Shown: piece by piece, positions 1 to 8,806 of the stretch
Layout of the letters: every line of letters starts with the position of its first letter
Numbering within the stretch: position 1 is the first letter of the stretch
Assembly: GCA_963747985.1 (NCBI GenBank)
Contig: CAVVHG010000005.1
Span: 564,625-628,624 of the forward strand
Length of the DNA stretch: 64,000 nucleotides
Source: JACADW01 sp963747985
GTDB taxonomy: Bacteria > Acidobacteriota > UBA6911
Direction of reading: 5' to 3'
Program-made: the position numbers and the translations under genes
The notes under the pieces: model-generated
Told to the model about the DNA's origin: nothing
What the model saw: the letters and a program-made list of their open reading frames with translations, nothing else
Database searches by the model: none

Positions 1-591
1 CCTGAGATGTCGAAGCCGAAGTTTGCCTGGACGCTCGATGAACTCTATGACAAAGCTCTGGCAAACAATCCCGGCGTCCGGATCGGCAGGAAGGAGATCG
101 ACAGGGACGAACTGGCCGTGTCGCTGGCTAAGAAGTCCTTCTACCCGGATTTCGAAGCCGAGTTCTCGTATTTCAACCGGCCTGACATGCCGGAGATGTA
201 CGGTCTGATGTTCAAAGCGAAGTTGCCTCTCTATTTCTGGCGCAAGCAGCGGCCCGAACTGGAATCCGCGACGGCCACCCTGCTCGCGCAGCGTCGGCAG
301 TACGACGACACACTGTCCACGCTGTACTTCCGCCTGAAGGACCCTTTCCTGAAGGTCAGCACCGACGCGAATCTGCTGGAGCTATATGGCGGCGCGATCG
401 TGCCCCAGGCGACGCTGGCCCTGGAGTCGTCCATCTCCAGCTACCGGGTTGGGGCCGTGGATTTCCTTTCACTGCTGAGCAATCAGGGCACAGTGCTGGA
501 ATACGAGATGAAGTATTACGAGGTCTTGGCGGATTACTGCAAGACGCTGGTGTCGCTCGAGTCCCTCACCGGGGAGATGATGACGCCATGA
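1..591 (+). CDS. TolC-family outer-membrane efflux protein, C-terminal part
   Basis: The frame is open from the first base, so the gene starts upstream of the window and only about 196 C-terminal residues are visible. The segment is alpha-helical with the spacing of an outer-membrane efflux protein (OEP) repeat: a periplasmic helix rich in Lys/Glu/Ala, a short beta-strand stretch (FEAEFSYFNR), then long helices ending with SYRVGAVDFLSLLSNQGTVL, the turn typical of the TolC/CusC family. Its place directly before a CusB-like adaptor and CusA-like pump makes it the outer-membrane channel of that tripartite system. The family call is firm; a CusC rather than generic OEP label is inferred from context. 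About 430 bp of repeat DNA separate it from cusB, so cotranscription is not assured. Confidence 0.85.
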   Translation, partial: PEMSKPKFAWTLDELYDKALANNPGVRIGRKEIDRDELAVSLAKKSFYPDFEAEFSYFNRPDMPEMYGLMFKAKLPLYFWRKQRPELESATATLLAQRRQYDDTLSTLYFRLKDPFLKVSTDANLLELYGGAIVPQATLALESSISSYRVGAVDFLSLLSNQGTVLEYEMKYYEVLADYCKTLVSLESLTGEMMTP

Positions 592-1020
592 ATATTGCCT
601 GCCGCTCGTCGTCGCGTCTCGCGTCAGAACGTGTGAATGAATCGCTCGGTTTGATTGTGCCGGCCTTTCGGGCCTCGGTTTCGTTTGTCGTCCGGAACCA
701 CGCGCTTACGCACGCGGCTACTTACTGCTGGCGCTTCGCGCCTTCCTGTCGTTGCCCAATTGGCTGGAGCAGATTGGCTGCTGATCACCTCCGAATGAGG
801 CTCGAAGAGGGGTTCGGTCTGTCAGACCGGACTCCCGGTCGATCAAAGGTCAGGTCCAACAGACCTGACCTTTTCGGCATCGAACCCTGTGACACATGGA
901 AGATGAGGCCCGAAGGGCCGGCGGTGAATAGGCCCGGCCGTAAGGCCGGGATAGAGAATGGCGATACCTTGGAGCGCCGAAGGTGCGGCACAGCTCCCGA
1001 TGGAGAAATTGGAGATTCAC
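592..1020. repeat. Composite palindromic intergenic repeat block (copy 1)
   Basis: No gene is supported in this 429-bp gap. It holds a chain of small palindromes: GGCCTTTCGGGCC at about 662-675, CCACGCGCTTACGCACGCGG at about 698-717, GGCGCTTCGCGCC at about 730-742, GGTCTGTCAGACC at about 817-829, CAGGTC..GACCTG at about 851-868, GGCCCGAAGGGCC and GGCCGTAAGGCC at about 908-950. The same modules in the same order, but on the opposite strand, occur at about 23540-23890. The bases just before position 1021 also carry the ribosome binding site GGAG (1011-1014) of cusB. Confidence 0.7.
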
Positions 1021-2628
1021 ATGACTTCGGATGAGAGAAATACGGCCCCGGAGAAACGCGCGCAGCGAGGACATCCTTTCCTGGTTCTCCTCCTGATCGT
1101 GGTTGCAGCCGGTGAAGCGATCTACATATTCCGCGCGCCCCTGCTCACCAGTTTCAAGCCCGCCGCGACCCCGCCTGCACCCGCAGAGCGAAAGGTCCTC
1201 TACTGGCAGGATCCGATGCACCCGCAGTACACGTCCGACAAGCCGGGCAAGGCTCCGGACTGCGGCATGGATCTTGTTCCGGTTTACGCAGACGAGCAGA
1301 CGAAGCCGGCTCCGCAGGCAGAACGCAAGATCCTCTATTGGACCGATGCCATGAACCCGGGGAGCAAATATGACAAGCCGGGCAAGGCTCCGGACGGCAT
1401 GGACCTGGTTCCGGTGTACGAAGAGCAGCCTGCCGCGCAACAGGCGGTCCCGGAAGGGGCGTTCCGTATCACCTCTGAAAAACAGCAGCTCATTGGCGTG
1501 CAGTACGACACGGTGGAACAGCGGCCCGTTTCGAAAACGATCCGCGCGGTAGCGCAACTGACCTACGACGAGACTCGAATCACGAAGGTGCACTCCAGGA
1601 TCGCCGGCTGGATCGAGCATGTCCAGGCCGACTTCACGGGCCAACTGGTCAAAGCGGGACAGCCGCTGCTGAGCATCTACAGCCCCGACCTCGTGGCGAC
1701 TCAGGAGGAGTATCTGTTGGCGCTGCGCGCGCGGGACAACCTGGGCGACAGTCATTTCAAAGAAGTAGCCAACGGCGCGAATTCGCTGCTCGGTGCGGCC
1801 CGCAAGCGCCTGGAACTCTGGGATATCTCGGATCAGCAGATAGCTGAGATCGAGAGGACCAGGAAGCCGGTGACGGCTCTCACGCTCTACTCTCCGGTGA
1901 GTGGCTTTGTCACCGCCCGCAACTCGTATGACAAACAGAGGATCACACCTGAAACAGAGCTGTATGCAATCGCCGACTTGTCCGCGATCTGGGCAATCGC
2001 CGACCTCTATGAGTACGAAGCGCACGACGTTCAGCTGGGCCAGGAAGTGGCACTCGCGGTTTCCTCTGTTCCCGGGCGGATCTTCCGAGGCAAGGTCACA
2101 TACATCTACCCGCAGCTGGACAGCACCACCCGCACCCTCAGGGTACGGGTCGAATTGCCCAATCCCGATTTCATCCTCAAGCCCGACATGTACGCCAACG
2201 CCGGGTTGAAGATCGACTACGGCCGGCAGCTCTCCATTCCGCAGGAAGCCGTCCTGGATTCCGGGGCCGACCAGATCGTCTTCGTGGCCCTCGATGGAGG
2301 TTACTTCGAGTCACGCAAGGTCAAACTCGGGGATCGCGTCGACGACCGCGTAATCGTGCTCAACGGACTGAAAGCGGGTGAGAGGATAGTGACTTCGGGC
2401 AACTTCCTGATCGACTCCGAGAGCACACTGAAATCCGCGGTCAGCGGCATGGGGATGCCGGGCATGGATCACACAGTGCCCTCAGGCGGTACGCCAGGGC
2501 AGAAACCGTCTGGATCGGCTTCGTCTCAGCCCCCGGCCATGGATCACTCGCAACACGACAAGGCTGAAAAGCCGCCCGTGAAAGAGGAGCCCATGGACCA
2601 CTCCAGGCACAAGATGGAACGGGAATAG
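1021..2628 (+). CDS. cusB: CusB-type RND periplasmic adaptor (Cu/Ag efflux) with two N-terminal heavy-metal-binding motifs
   Basis: A 535-residue membrane-fusion protein linking a CusA pump to an outer-membrane channel. The ATG at 1021 is preferred over one at 958 because GGAG lies 6 bases upstream and an N-terminal membrane anchor follows at once (residues 19-38). Two heavy-metal-binding segments come next: YWQDPMHP..DCGMDLVPVY (about 61-89) and YWTDAMNP..DGMDLVPVY (about 106-134); the second has lost the Cys before GMDL. The lipoyl/barrel-sandwich halves (AGWIEHVQADFTGQLVKAGQ) and beta-barrel regions follow. The C-terminus is a Met/His-rich tail with repeated MDHS and GMGMPGMDH units, as expected for copper or silver handling. 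Next gene after 8 bp. Cu/Ag specificity is inferred from Met/His content and from cusA. Confidence 0.93.
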   Translation: MTSDERNTAPEKRAQRGHPFLVLLLIVVAAGEAIYIFRAPLLTSFKPAATPPAPAERKVLYWQDPMHPQYTSDKPGKAPDCGMDLVPVYADEQTKPAPQAERKILYWTDAMNPGSKYDKPGKAPDGMDLVPVYEEQPAAQQAVPEGAFRITSEKQQLIGVQYDTVEQRPVSKTIRAVAQLTYDETRITKVHSRIAGWIEHVQADFTGQLVKAGQPLLSIYSPDLVATQEEYLLALRARDNLGDSHFKEVANGANSLLGAARKRLELWDISDQQIAEIERTRKPVTALTLYSPVSGFVTARNSYDKQRITPETELYAIADLSAIWAIADLYEYEAHDVQLGQEVALAVSSVPGRIFRGKVTYIYPQLDSTTRTLRVRVELPNPDFILKPDMYANAGLKIDYGRQLSIPQEAVLDSGADQIVFVALDGGYFESRKVKLGDRVDDRVIVLNGLKAGERIVTSGNFLIDSESTLKSAVSGMGMPGMDHTVPSGGTPGQKPSGSASSQPPAMDHSQHDKAEKPPVKEEPMDHSRHKMERE

Positions 2629-2636
2629 GCCACGCC

Positions 2637-5600
2637 ATGATTAACAGGATCATTGAGACGTGCGCGCACAACAAGTTTATCGTACTGCTGTTTATCGGCA
2701 TGGCGACGCTGATCGGGGTGTGGTGTATTCGGAACATAACGCTGGACGCGATCCCGGATCTCTCCGACACCCAGGTCATCATCTATTCACGCTGGGACCG
2801 CAGCCCCGACATCATGGAAGATCAGGTCACCTACCCGATCATCTCCGCCATGCTGGGTGTCCCCAAGGTCAAGGACATCCGGGGATTCTCGGATTTTGGC
2901 TACTCCTACGTGTACATCATCTTCGAAGACGGGACTGACATCTACTGGGCCCGCTCGCGCACGCTGGAATACCTGAGCAATATCCTTCCCCGGCTTCCCC
3001 AGGGCGTGAACGTCGAATTGGCACGCGACGAGACTGCCGTGGGATGGGTTTACGAATACGCGCTGGTGGACAGGACCGGCCAAAACAACCTGGCCCAACT
3101 GCGCTCGTTCCAGGACTGGTACCTGCGCTATGCACTACAGGCCGTGCCGGGTGTCGCTGAAGTAGCACCGGTGGGCGGATTCGTGCGCCAGTACCAGGTC
3201 AACGTGGATCCGAACGCCCTCCTCGCCTACAACGTTCCGATCGACAAGGTGGTCGAGGCGGTGAGGCAGGGCAATAACGACGTGGGCGGGCGGCTCGTCG
3301 AGTTCACCGGGCGCGAGTACATGGTCCGGGGGCGCGGGTACATCAAGAAGCTCTCCGACATCTCGAACATCGTCGTTGGCACGAGCAAGAGCGGCGGGAC
3401 ACCCATCCTGGTAAAGAACCTCGGTACCGTCACGCTCGGCCCCGACATCCGGCGGGGAATCGCCGAACTCGATGGCGAAGGGGAGGTGGTGGGCGGCATC
3501 GTCATCATGCGCTACGGCGAGAACGCGCTCAAGGTGATCGAGCGCGTGCGCGCCAGGCTCGACGAGATGAAGGCTTCACTCCCGCCCGGTGTGGAGATCG
3601 TCACTACCTATGATCGCGCCGAACTGATCCAGCGTGCCATCGAGACGTTGAAAGGCACGCTCATCGAGGAACTGGCAATTGTCAGCCTGGTGATCCTGAT
3701 CTTCCTCTGGCACATCCCGTCAGCCATCATTCCCATCCTGACCATCCCCATTACGATCATCATCGCCTTCATTCCGATGTACGGCTTGAACATCACGGCG
3801 AACATCATGAGCCTCGGCGGCATAGCCATCGCGATCGGCGCCATGGTCGATGCCGCCATCGTCGTGGTGGAGCAGACACATAAGAAACTCGAGCACTGGA
3901 ATGCGGATGGCAGGGCAGGCAACTACAAGGATGTGGTGATCAGCGCGGTCAAGGAAGTCGGCGGGCCAAGCTTCTTCGCCCTCTTGATCATCGCCGTCTC
4001 TTTCCTGCCCATCTTCACTCTGGAAGGTCAGGAAGGGCGACTGTTCAAGCCGTTGGCGTATACGAAGACCTTCTCGATGGCTATTGCCGGGTTTCTTGCC
4101 ATTACGCTGGATCCCGCGATGCGGCTGCTTTTCACCAAGATGGATCCCTATCGCTTCCGCCCCAGGTGGCTGGCCTCTATTGTGAATGCCATTCTCGTGG
4201 GAAAGATCCACAGTGAAGAGCAGCATCCTATCAGCCGCCCTCTGATGAAGATCTACCATCCTGTCTGCGAGTTCGTTCTGAATTTCCGATGGGTTGTGGT
4301 GGTGGCGGCCATCCTCGTGGTTGCTTTCACCGTTCCTGTGTTCGAGCGGCTTGGTTCGGAGTTCATGCCCGAGCTGAATGAAGGAGTCCTGCTCTACATG
4401 CCCACCACCCCGCCGGGCATTTCCGTGACCGAAGCCGGAAGGCTGCTCCAGGTTCAGGACAAGGTGCTGAGGCAGTTTCCCGAGGTCGAGCGGGTGTTCG
4501 GCAAAGCCGGCCGCGCCGAGACCGCCACCGATCCGGCTCCGTTTTCCATGATGGAGACAGTCGTCGTTTTGAAACCCGAATCGGAATGGCCGAAAGTCCC
4601 GCAGTGGTACTCCTCACGGGCGCCGGCGTGGCTGCAGGGGATTCTCCGCCGCGCCTGGCCGGACCACAAGACGGTCAAGGAGCTTGTCTACGGTCCGGGC
4701 GGCATGAATGATGCGATGCAGTTCCCCGGCGTCGTCAATGCGTGGACGATGCCCATCAAGGCGCGCGTCGACATGTTGACGACCGGGGTGAGGACACCCA
4801 TCGGCATCAAGATCATGGGTGCCGACCTTGACAAGGTGCAGGAACTCGGAGTCCATATCGAAAGCGTCCTCAAAGACGTCCCCGGTACCAAGAGCGTCTT
4901 TGCCGAACGCACGGCCGGAGGTTACTTCCTCGATTTCGACCTGAAACGCGAAGAGCTTGCGCGCTACGGCATGACGATCGACGCAGCCAACGAAGTGATC
5001 ATGCAGGCCATCGGCGGTGAGACCGTCACCACGACGGTAGAGGGCCGCGAGCGCTACCCGGTGAACGTGCGCTACCTGCGCGATTTCCGAAGCAACCTGA
5101 ATGACCTGAAGCGCACGCTTGTCACGGGGCCCAACGGCGTTCAGATCCCGATCGCCCAGCTCGCAGACATCAAGCTGCTATCCGGTCCTTCCATGATCCG
5201 GGACGAGAACGGCAGGTTGAGCGGGTACGTCTACGTTGATCTCGACACCTCCAAGCGGGACATCGGCAGCTATGTCGACGACGCGAAGAAGGTCCTTCGG
5301 GAAAAGCTCACTCTGCCGCCGGGCTACCAGCTCATCTGGAGCGGCCAGTTCGAGTACATGGAGCGCGCAAAGGGACGCCTTTACGTGGTCGTCCCGATTA
5401 CGATCTTCATCATCTTCACGCTTCTCTACCTGAACACCAAGTCGGTGGCCAAAACGATCATCATCTTTCTGGCCGTGCCGTTTTCGGCCGTGGGCGCGAT
5501 CTGGTTTCTCTACCTTCTTGGCTACAACATGAGCATCGCGGTGTGGGTGGGCCTGATTGCGCTGATGGGTGTGGACGCCGAAACGGGCATGTTCATGCTG

Positions 5601-5921
5601 CTTTATCTTGATCTTGCCTATCACGAGATGAAGGACAAGGGCCTGATGAAAGGGTGGGCGAACCTCAAAGAAGCCATCCTGCACGGAGCCGTCAAACGGC
5701 TCAGGCCCAAGGTCATGACGGTAGGAGTCATGTTCACGGGTCTTGTTCCGATCATGTGGTCCACCGGGAGCGGCGCGGATGTGATGAAGCGCATCGCCGC
5801 GCCGATGATCGGCGGCATCTTCACCTCGTTCATTCTCGAACTGGCGGTCTATCCGGCCGTCTATGCCATCTGGAAGTGGTATGGCGAGGTCAGGCAGATC
5901 GCGAAGGGGGTGAGCCCATGA
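2637..5921 (+). CDS. cusA: CusA/CzcA-family heavy-metal RND efflux pump
   Basis: A 1094-residue inner-membrane proton-driven exporter of the HME-RND family, normal in length. Visible landmarks: first membrane helix after MINRIIETCAHNK; DAIPDLSDTQVII near the N-terminus; the TM4 proton-relay segment IAIGAMVDAAIVVVEQ with its central Asp; the periplasmic segment RVDMLTTGVRTPIGIKIMG, whose Met matches the metal-site region of CusA rather than CzcA; and the late LIALMGVDAETGMFMLLYLD helix. It follows cusB by 8 bp and overlaps the next gene by 4 bp (ATGA at 5918-5921), so the pump, adaptor and downstream genes form one operon. Substrate Cu(I)/Ag(I) is inferred from the Met-rich context. Confidence 0.95.
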   Translation: MINRIIETCAHNKFIVLLFIGMATLIGVWCIRNITLDAIPDLSDTQVIIYSRWDRSPDIMEDQVTYPIISAMLGVPKVKDIRGFSDFGYSYVYIIFEDGTDIYWARSRTLEYLSNILPRLPQGVNVELARDETAVGWVYEYALVDRTGQNNLAQLRSFQDWYLRYALQAVPGVAEVAPVGGFVRQYQVNVDPNALLAYNVPIDKVVEAVRQGNNDVGGRLVEFTGREYMVRGRGYIKKLSDISNIVVGTSKSGGTPILVKNLGTVTLGPDIRRGIAELDGEGEVVGGIVIMRYGENALKVIERVRARLDEMKASLPPGVEIVTTYDRAELIQRAIETLKGTLIEELAIVSLVILIFLWHIPSAIIPILTIPITIIIAFIPMYGLNITANIMSLGGIAIAIGAMVDAAIVVVEQTHKKLEHWNADGRAGNYKDVVISAVKEVGGPSFFALLIIAVSFLPIFTLEGQEGRLFKPLAYTKTFSMAIAGFLAITLDPAMRLLFTKMDPYRFRPRWLASIVNAILVGKIHSEEQHPISRPLMKIYHPVCEFVLNFRWVVVVAAILVVAFTVPVFERLGSEFMPELNEGVLLYMPTTPPGISVTEAGRLLQVQDKVLRQFPEVERVFGKAGRAETATDPAPFSMMETVVVLKPESEWPKVPQWYSSRAPAWLQGILRRAWPDHKTVKELVYGPGGMNDAMQFPGVVNAWTMPIKARVDMLTTGVRTPIGIKIMGADLDKVQELGVHIESVLKDVPGTKSVFAERTAGGYFLDFDLKREELARYGMTIDAANEVIMQAIGGETVTTTVEGRERYPVNVRYLRDFRSNLNDLKRTLVTGPNGVQIPIAQLADIKLLSGPSMIRDENGRLSGYVYVDLDTSKRDIGSYVDDAKKVLREKLTLPPGYQLIWSGQFEYMERAKGRLYVVVPITIFIIFTLLYLNTKSVAKTIIIFLAVPFSAVGAIWFLYLLGYNMSIAVWVGLIALMGVDAETGMFMLLYLDLAYHEMKDKGLMKGWANLKEAILHGAVKRLRPKVMTVGVMFTGLVPIMWSTGSGADVMKRIAAPMIGGIFTSFILELAVYPAVYAIWKWYGEVRQIAKGVSP

Positions 5922-6415
5922 AGATAAGAGACGTGTCCGTTGGGGTCCTGTTTCTGGCTGTCGTCGCGGGAGGGGGTTACTTCGCCTATCACCGATATGT
6001 TCTGCCTACCGACCAGTGTGGGGTCTGTGGCCGGGAGATCCATGCCGCCCATGAAGCAATACTGCTCATGAAGACCGGAAAGAAGCTGGAGACCTGTTGC
6101 CCACGTTGCGCGTTGCACCATGAGCGGCAGCATCCCGGCCAGGTCGCGAGTGTGCTGGTCTCCGATCGCGCGACCGGCGGGAAGATCAAGGCACAGGATG
6201 CTGTCTACGTGGAGGGAAGCGACGAGATGCCCTGCATGCCTGTGTCGGTAACGCCTCCACGCGAGCCTGGCGTTGAGTACCAGGTGGCCTATGACCGTTG
6301 CGTCCCGAGCCTTCTGGCCTTCAGGGACGAGGCGGCGGCCCGCAGGTTTCTTGCCGTCCATGGAGGGCGGCTTATGTCTTACGGGCAGGTTCTGGAAAGC
6401 GTGAGAGAACGATGA
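5918..6415 (+). CDS. Membrane-anchored NosL-like thiol/metal-binding protein
   Basis: A 165-residue protein starting inside the cusA stop codon (ATGA). It has one N-terminal membrane anchor (residues about 7-25), then cysteine motifs CGVC (about 33-36) and CCPRC (about 58-62), a second short MPCMPV motif, and a C-terminal stretch (LLAFRDEAAARRFLAVHGG followed by RLMSYGQVL) that resembles the NosL/copper-accessory fold, where an FxxxxxAxxFxxxHGG element is typical. The orientation puts the Cys/Met motifs in the periplasm. Position between cusA and a lytic transglycosylase, with 4-bp overlaps on both sides, argues for a role in periplasmic copper handling for this efflux system. The exact family is uncertain. 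Confidence 0.7.
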   Translation: MKIRDVSVGVLFLAVVAGGGYFAYHRYVLPTDQCGVCGREIHAAHEAILLMKTGKKLETCCPRCALHHERQHPGQVASVLVSDRATGGKIKAQDAVYVEGSDEMPCMPVSVTPPREPGVEYQVAYDRCVPSLLAFRDEAAARRFLAVHGGRLMSYGQVLESVRER

Positions 6416-7473
6416 AAGCGCTCAACGTGATCGTCTGCCTGGCGTTCGCCGGCTCGGTAGAGGCAGGCGGAATCGAACGAGGCTGGGAAGGCGTGCGCGC
6501 AGATCTCGAGCGGCGGGTCGCATTGGAGGTGGACGCGGCGGGCCGCACCGTGCAGGCCGAGGAGCATTACGGACGGGGAGTCAGGCTCCTGCGGCAGTCC
6601 CTTCAGAACGAGGCGCTGGATGAGTTCAGGCGCGCCGAATCGACAGTCCTGGACGCGGGCGAGGACGCCTACATGGCAAGTTCGCTCCGGGGCTACCTGC
6701 ACGAGCTGCGATCGAGAATCGCCGGATTGACGGCTGCTGCCGATGATGCGGGGCCTGACATCGAGCAGTCCCGTTCCGCTGAAGGCCTGGTCGATCATGC
6801 AACCCTCGAATGGCTCACGTCTGCGGTGAAACGCCCTGTTCCCGAGGAATCCACGCTGCGCAGCATCTTTCGCAGCGAGCGGGTGCCTGAGGAGCTCATC
6901 TATGTCGGGCTGGTGGAGAGCGGATACAGAAGCGACGCCGTTTCGAGTGCCGGCGCGGCCGGGCCCTGGCAGTTCATCGACGAAACCGGCCGCCGCTACG
7001 GCCTGACCCGGGGGAAAGGTAAGGACGATCGACGGGACCTGCTGAAATCGACGCGCGCGGCGGCGCGCTACCTCCGCGACCTGTACGGTCTCCTCGGGGA
7101 TTGGACCCTGGCGCTTGCCGGCTACAACGCCGGCGAGTACCGGGTCCTGAGGGCGATGCAGCAGGCCGATGCCAGGGATTTCTGGTCAGTTCGATCTTTG
7201 CTGCCCAAAGAGACGGCCGAATATGTGCCGCGAGTCCTTGCGGCGATCTCAATGGCGAAGAAGACGGGGATGCTGCCTGATGAGGCCGCATTGGGCTCTG
7301 TCGCCCCTCCGGGGCTGGGGAACTCTTTGTCGCCGCTATCCCCGGGTTCGCTGTCGCTCACCCGGGGCTATTGTCTCCCGCCCCTCCGGGGCGGAAAGCC
7401 CGAGCGTGTCGCGTCCGGTGGAGCCTTGGCGGAGGGCGGGGCGGCTGCGTTATGGATGGCCCCGGAGCGATAG
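6412..7473 (+). CDS. Secreted lytic transglycosylase (SLT domain), C-terminus formed by intergenic repeat
   Basis: A 353-residue cell-wall enzyme that cleaves peptidoglycan glycan strands. The ATG overlaps the previous stop by 4 bp, and a signal peptide (about 1-20) follows. A helical region precedes the SLT catalytic domain (about 140-290): LVESGYRSDAVSSAGAAGPWQF carries the predicted catalytic Glu at 169, and LALAGYNAGEYRVLRAM and PKETAEYVPRVLAAI are the usual later motifs, as in MltD/MltC-like enzymes. From about residue 295 the reading frame runs through intergenic palindromes (GCCCCTCCGGGGC, twice), so the last ~58 residues look repeat-derived. Operon position suggests it opens the wall for assembly of the tripartite pump; that is inference. 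Confidence 0.88.
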   Translation: MKALNVIVCLAFAGSVEAGGIERGWEGVRADLERRVALEVDAAGRTVQAEEHYGRGVRLLRQSLQNEALDEFRRAESTVLDAGEDAYMASSLRGYLHELRSRIAGLTAAADDAGPDIEQSRSAEGLVDHATLEWLTSAVKRPVPEESTLRSIFRSERVPEELIYVGLVESGYRSDAVSSAGAAGPWQFIDETGRRYGLTRGKGKDDRRDLLKSTRAAARYLRDLYGLLGDWTLALAGYNAGEYRVLRAMQQADARDFWSVRSLLPKETAEYVPRVLAAISMAKKTGMLPDEAALGSVAPPGLGNSLSPLSPGSLSLTRGYCLPPLRGGKPERVASGGALAEGGAAALWMAPER

Positions 7474-7790
7474 AGGAATATCGCGGGATGTCTCGCTACG
7501 CCGTGGTGGAGTAGGCGGCCGGTCTTACTGATGGCCATGGGGATACCATGGAGGCAGGGCGGGTATTCTCGCCCGCCCGTCGCCAAGCGGTGCGCTTGCA
7601 TTGACTGCCGGGCTCGGCGGCCGCGACAGATTGACCGAGGGAATGCAGGCGCCCGCCCCGAAGGGGCGGAAGAGAGATAGCCGGGGGTGAGCAACGCGAA
7701 CCCCCGGTACAGGGCATCCAATAATGAAGCGCCCTGGAGGGGCGCCAGAGAGGATCGTGCCTGCGTATCGGACTGAATGTCCGAATCATG
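7298..7790. repeat. Palindromic repeat cluster overlapping the transglycosylase 3' end
   Basis: The stretch contains GCCCCTCCGGGGC (about 7303 and 7381), CACCCGGGGC near 7360, a GGGCGGG..CCCGCCC stem near 7557-7580, CGCCCCGAAGGGGCG near 7655-7668, a CCGGGGGT..ACCCCCGG pair near 7680-7710 and GCGCCCTGGAGGGGCGCC near 7731-7747. From 7474 to 7812 no gene is seen apart from these hairpins and the ribosome binding site of the next gene. The first 170 bp are translated as the tail of the transglycosylase. Confidence 0.6.
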
Positions 7791-7812
7791 GATTGGATGG
7801 AGGAGGTCCAGT

Positions 7813-8517
7813 ATGAAGCGCTATTTCGGAATCCAACTAACGCTTTTTGTTCTCTGCAGTGTTGCGAACGGCTGGACGCAGAGTTTCGAATTCACCGTGA
7901 GGCATCACCACACGCTGAAGGACTGTTCGGGCACGCTCAAGATATCCGGCGAAGGCGTCGAGTACGTGACGGCCCAGGGAAAAGACAGCCGCTTCTGGAA
8001 ATTCGATGAAATCCGCACGCTGGAAGTCAAATCTCCGACTGAAATCTCGGTCGTGACCTACGAAGACCAGAAGCGCTGGGCCGGAAAAGACAAGGTCTTC
8101 GAATTCACGCTTCTGGACAAGAAGGCAACTCCGGAACTGAGTTCGTTCCTGCTCGCCCGTGTGAAGAGACCGATGGAGGTGGCGGTTCTGCCGGAACAGG
8201 TGGCCCCCAGGTTTGAGTTGCACGTGAAGCACCTGCACACGATCACCGGCACGACCGGGGTGTTGAAGATCTATCCGGACAGGGTTGTCTACGAGACCGC
8301 CAGTCAGGGCGACTCGCGGTATTGGCGCCTCTCGGACATAGAGCGCTTCAGTCAGCCCGATCGCTTCCGTTTTCAGGTTGTGAGCTACGTGCCGACGGCG
8401 GGAGGACCAACGGAGGTCTACAACTTCCAGTTGATGGAGGATCTGCCCGAAGGGCTATACGACTACCTCTGGGTGCGCCTCCACCCCTCGTCCTACTATC
8501 CTGAAGTTCAGCGTTGA
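7813..8517 (+). CDS. Exported protein with two copies of an uncharacterised ~95-residue domain
   Basis: 234 residues; the ATG at 7813 has AGGAGGT at 7801-7807, which decides it over an upstream start at 7777. A signal peptide covers about residues 1-23. The rest is an internal duplication: FEFTVRHHHTLKDCSGTLKI starts repeat 1 (about 25-125) and FELHVKHLHTITGTTGVLKI starts repeat 2 (about 134-228). Each repeat goes on with a tyrosine-containing V-Y-T-A segment, then DSRFWK or DSRYWR, and ends in a hydrophobic F/Y-rich strand before a short helix. The pattern of strands ending in one helix is reminiscent of a PH-like barrel, but no family is recognised and no function is proposed. Confidence 0.75.
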   Translation: MKRYFGIQLTLFVLCSVANGWTQSFEFTVRHHHTLKDCSGTLKISGEGVEYVTAQGKDSRFWKFDEIRTLEVKSPTEISVVTYEDQKRWAGKDKVFEFTLLDKKATPELSSFLLARVKRPMEVAVLPEQVAPRFELHVKHLHTITGTTGVLKIYPDRVVYETASQGDSRYWRLSDIERFSQPDRFRFQVVSYVPTAGGPTEVYNFQLMEDLPEGLYDYLWVRLHPSSYYPEVQR

Positions 8518-8806
8518 CGAGGTGGGCGCGCGCCGCCGGCGCGCAACACACCGCCTCGCAGGACCTATGGTGCGGGCTTTCAGCCCTCGAGAGCATTTTC
8601 GCCCCCGATACCTGGCGCGTTGCGCCAGGCTGGTATGAATCGTGCCTCCGGCCCTTCCAGAACTGAATTCCAATCAGCATGAAGAGCGCTGAAAGCGCGG
8701 CTTCATAGCAGCCCGGGGCGAAGCCCCGGGTCAGCGTCCATGATAGGGACCCAAGGGCTGAAGGCCCGCTTCATAGTATTTTCAAAAGGTGCCGGCGGCG
8801 CACGCG
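8518..8806. repeat. Palindromic repeats between convergent genes
   Basis: This gap lies between two convergent genes and holds stem-loops GGGCTTTCAGCCC (about 8575), CTGGCGCGTTGCGCCAG (about 8613-8629), GCGCTGAAAGCGC (about 8687), GCCCGGGGCGAAGCCCCGGG (about 8711-8730) and GGGCTGAAGGCCC (about 8756-8768), each followed by a similar GCTTCATAG-type linker. They could serve as bidirectional terminators, but none has a downstream T run. Confidence 0.6.

Noticed and set aside
588..1034. 148-codon frame overlapping the composite repeat
   Set aside because: Translates palindromic intergenic DNA and is out of frame with cusB.
850..2025. 391-codon minus-strand frame over cusB
   Set aside because: Antisense shadow of cusB with no domain.
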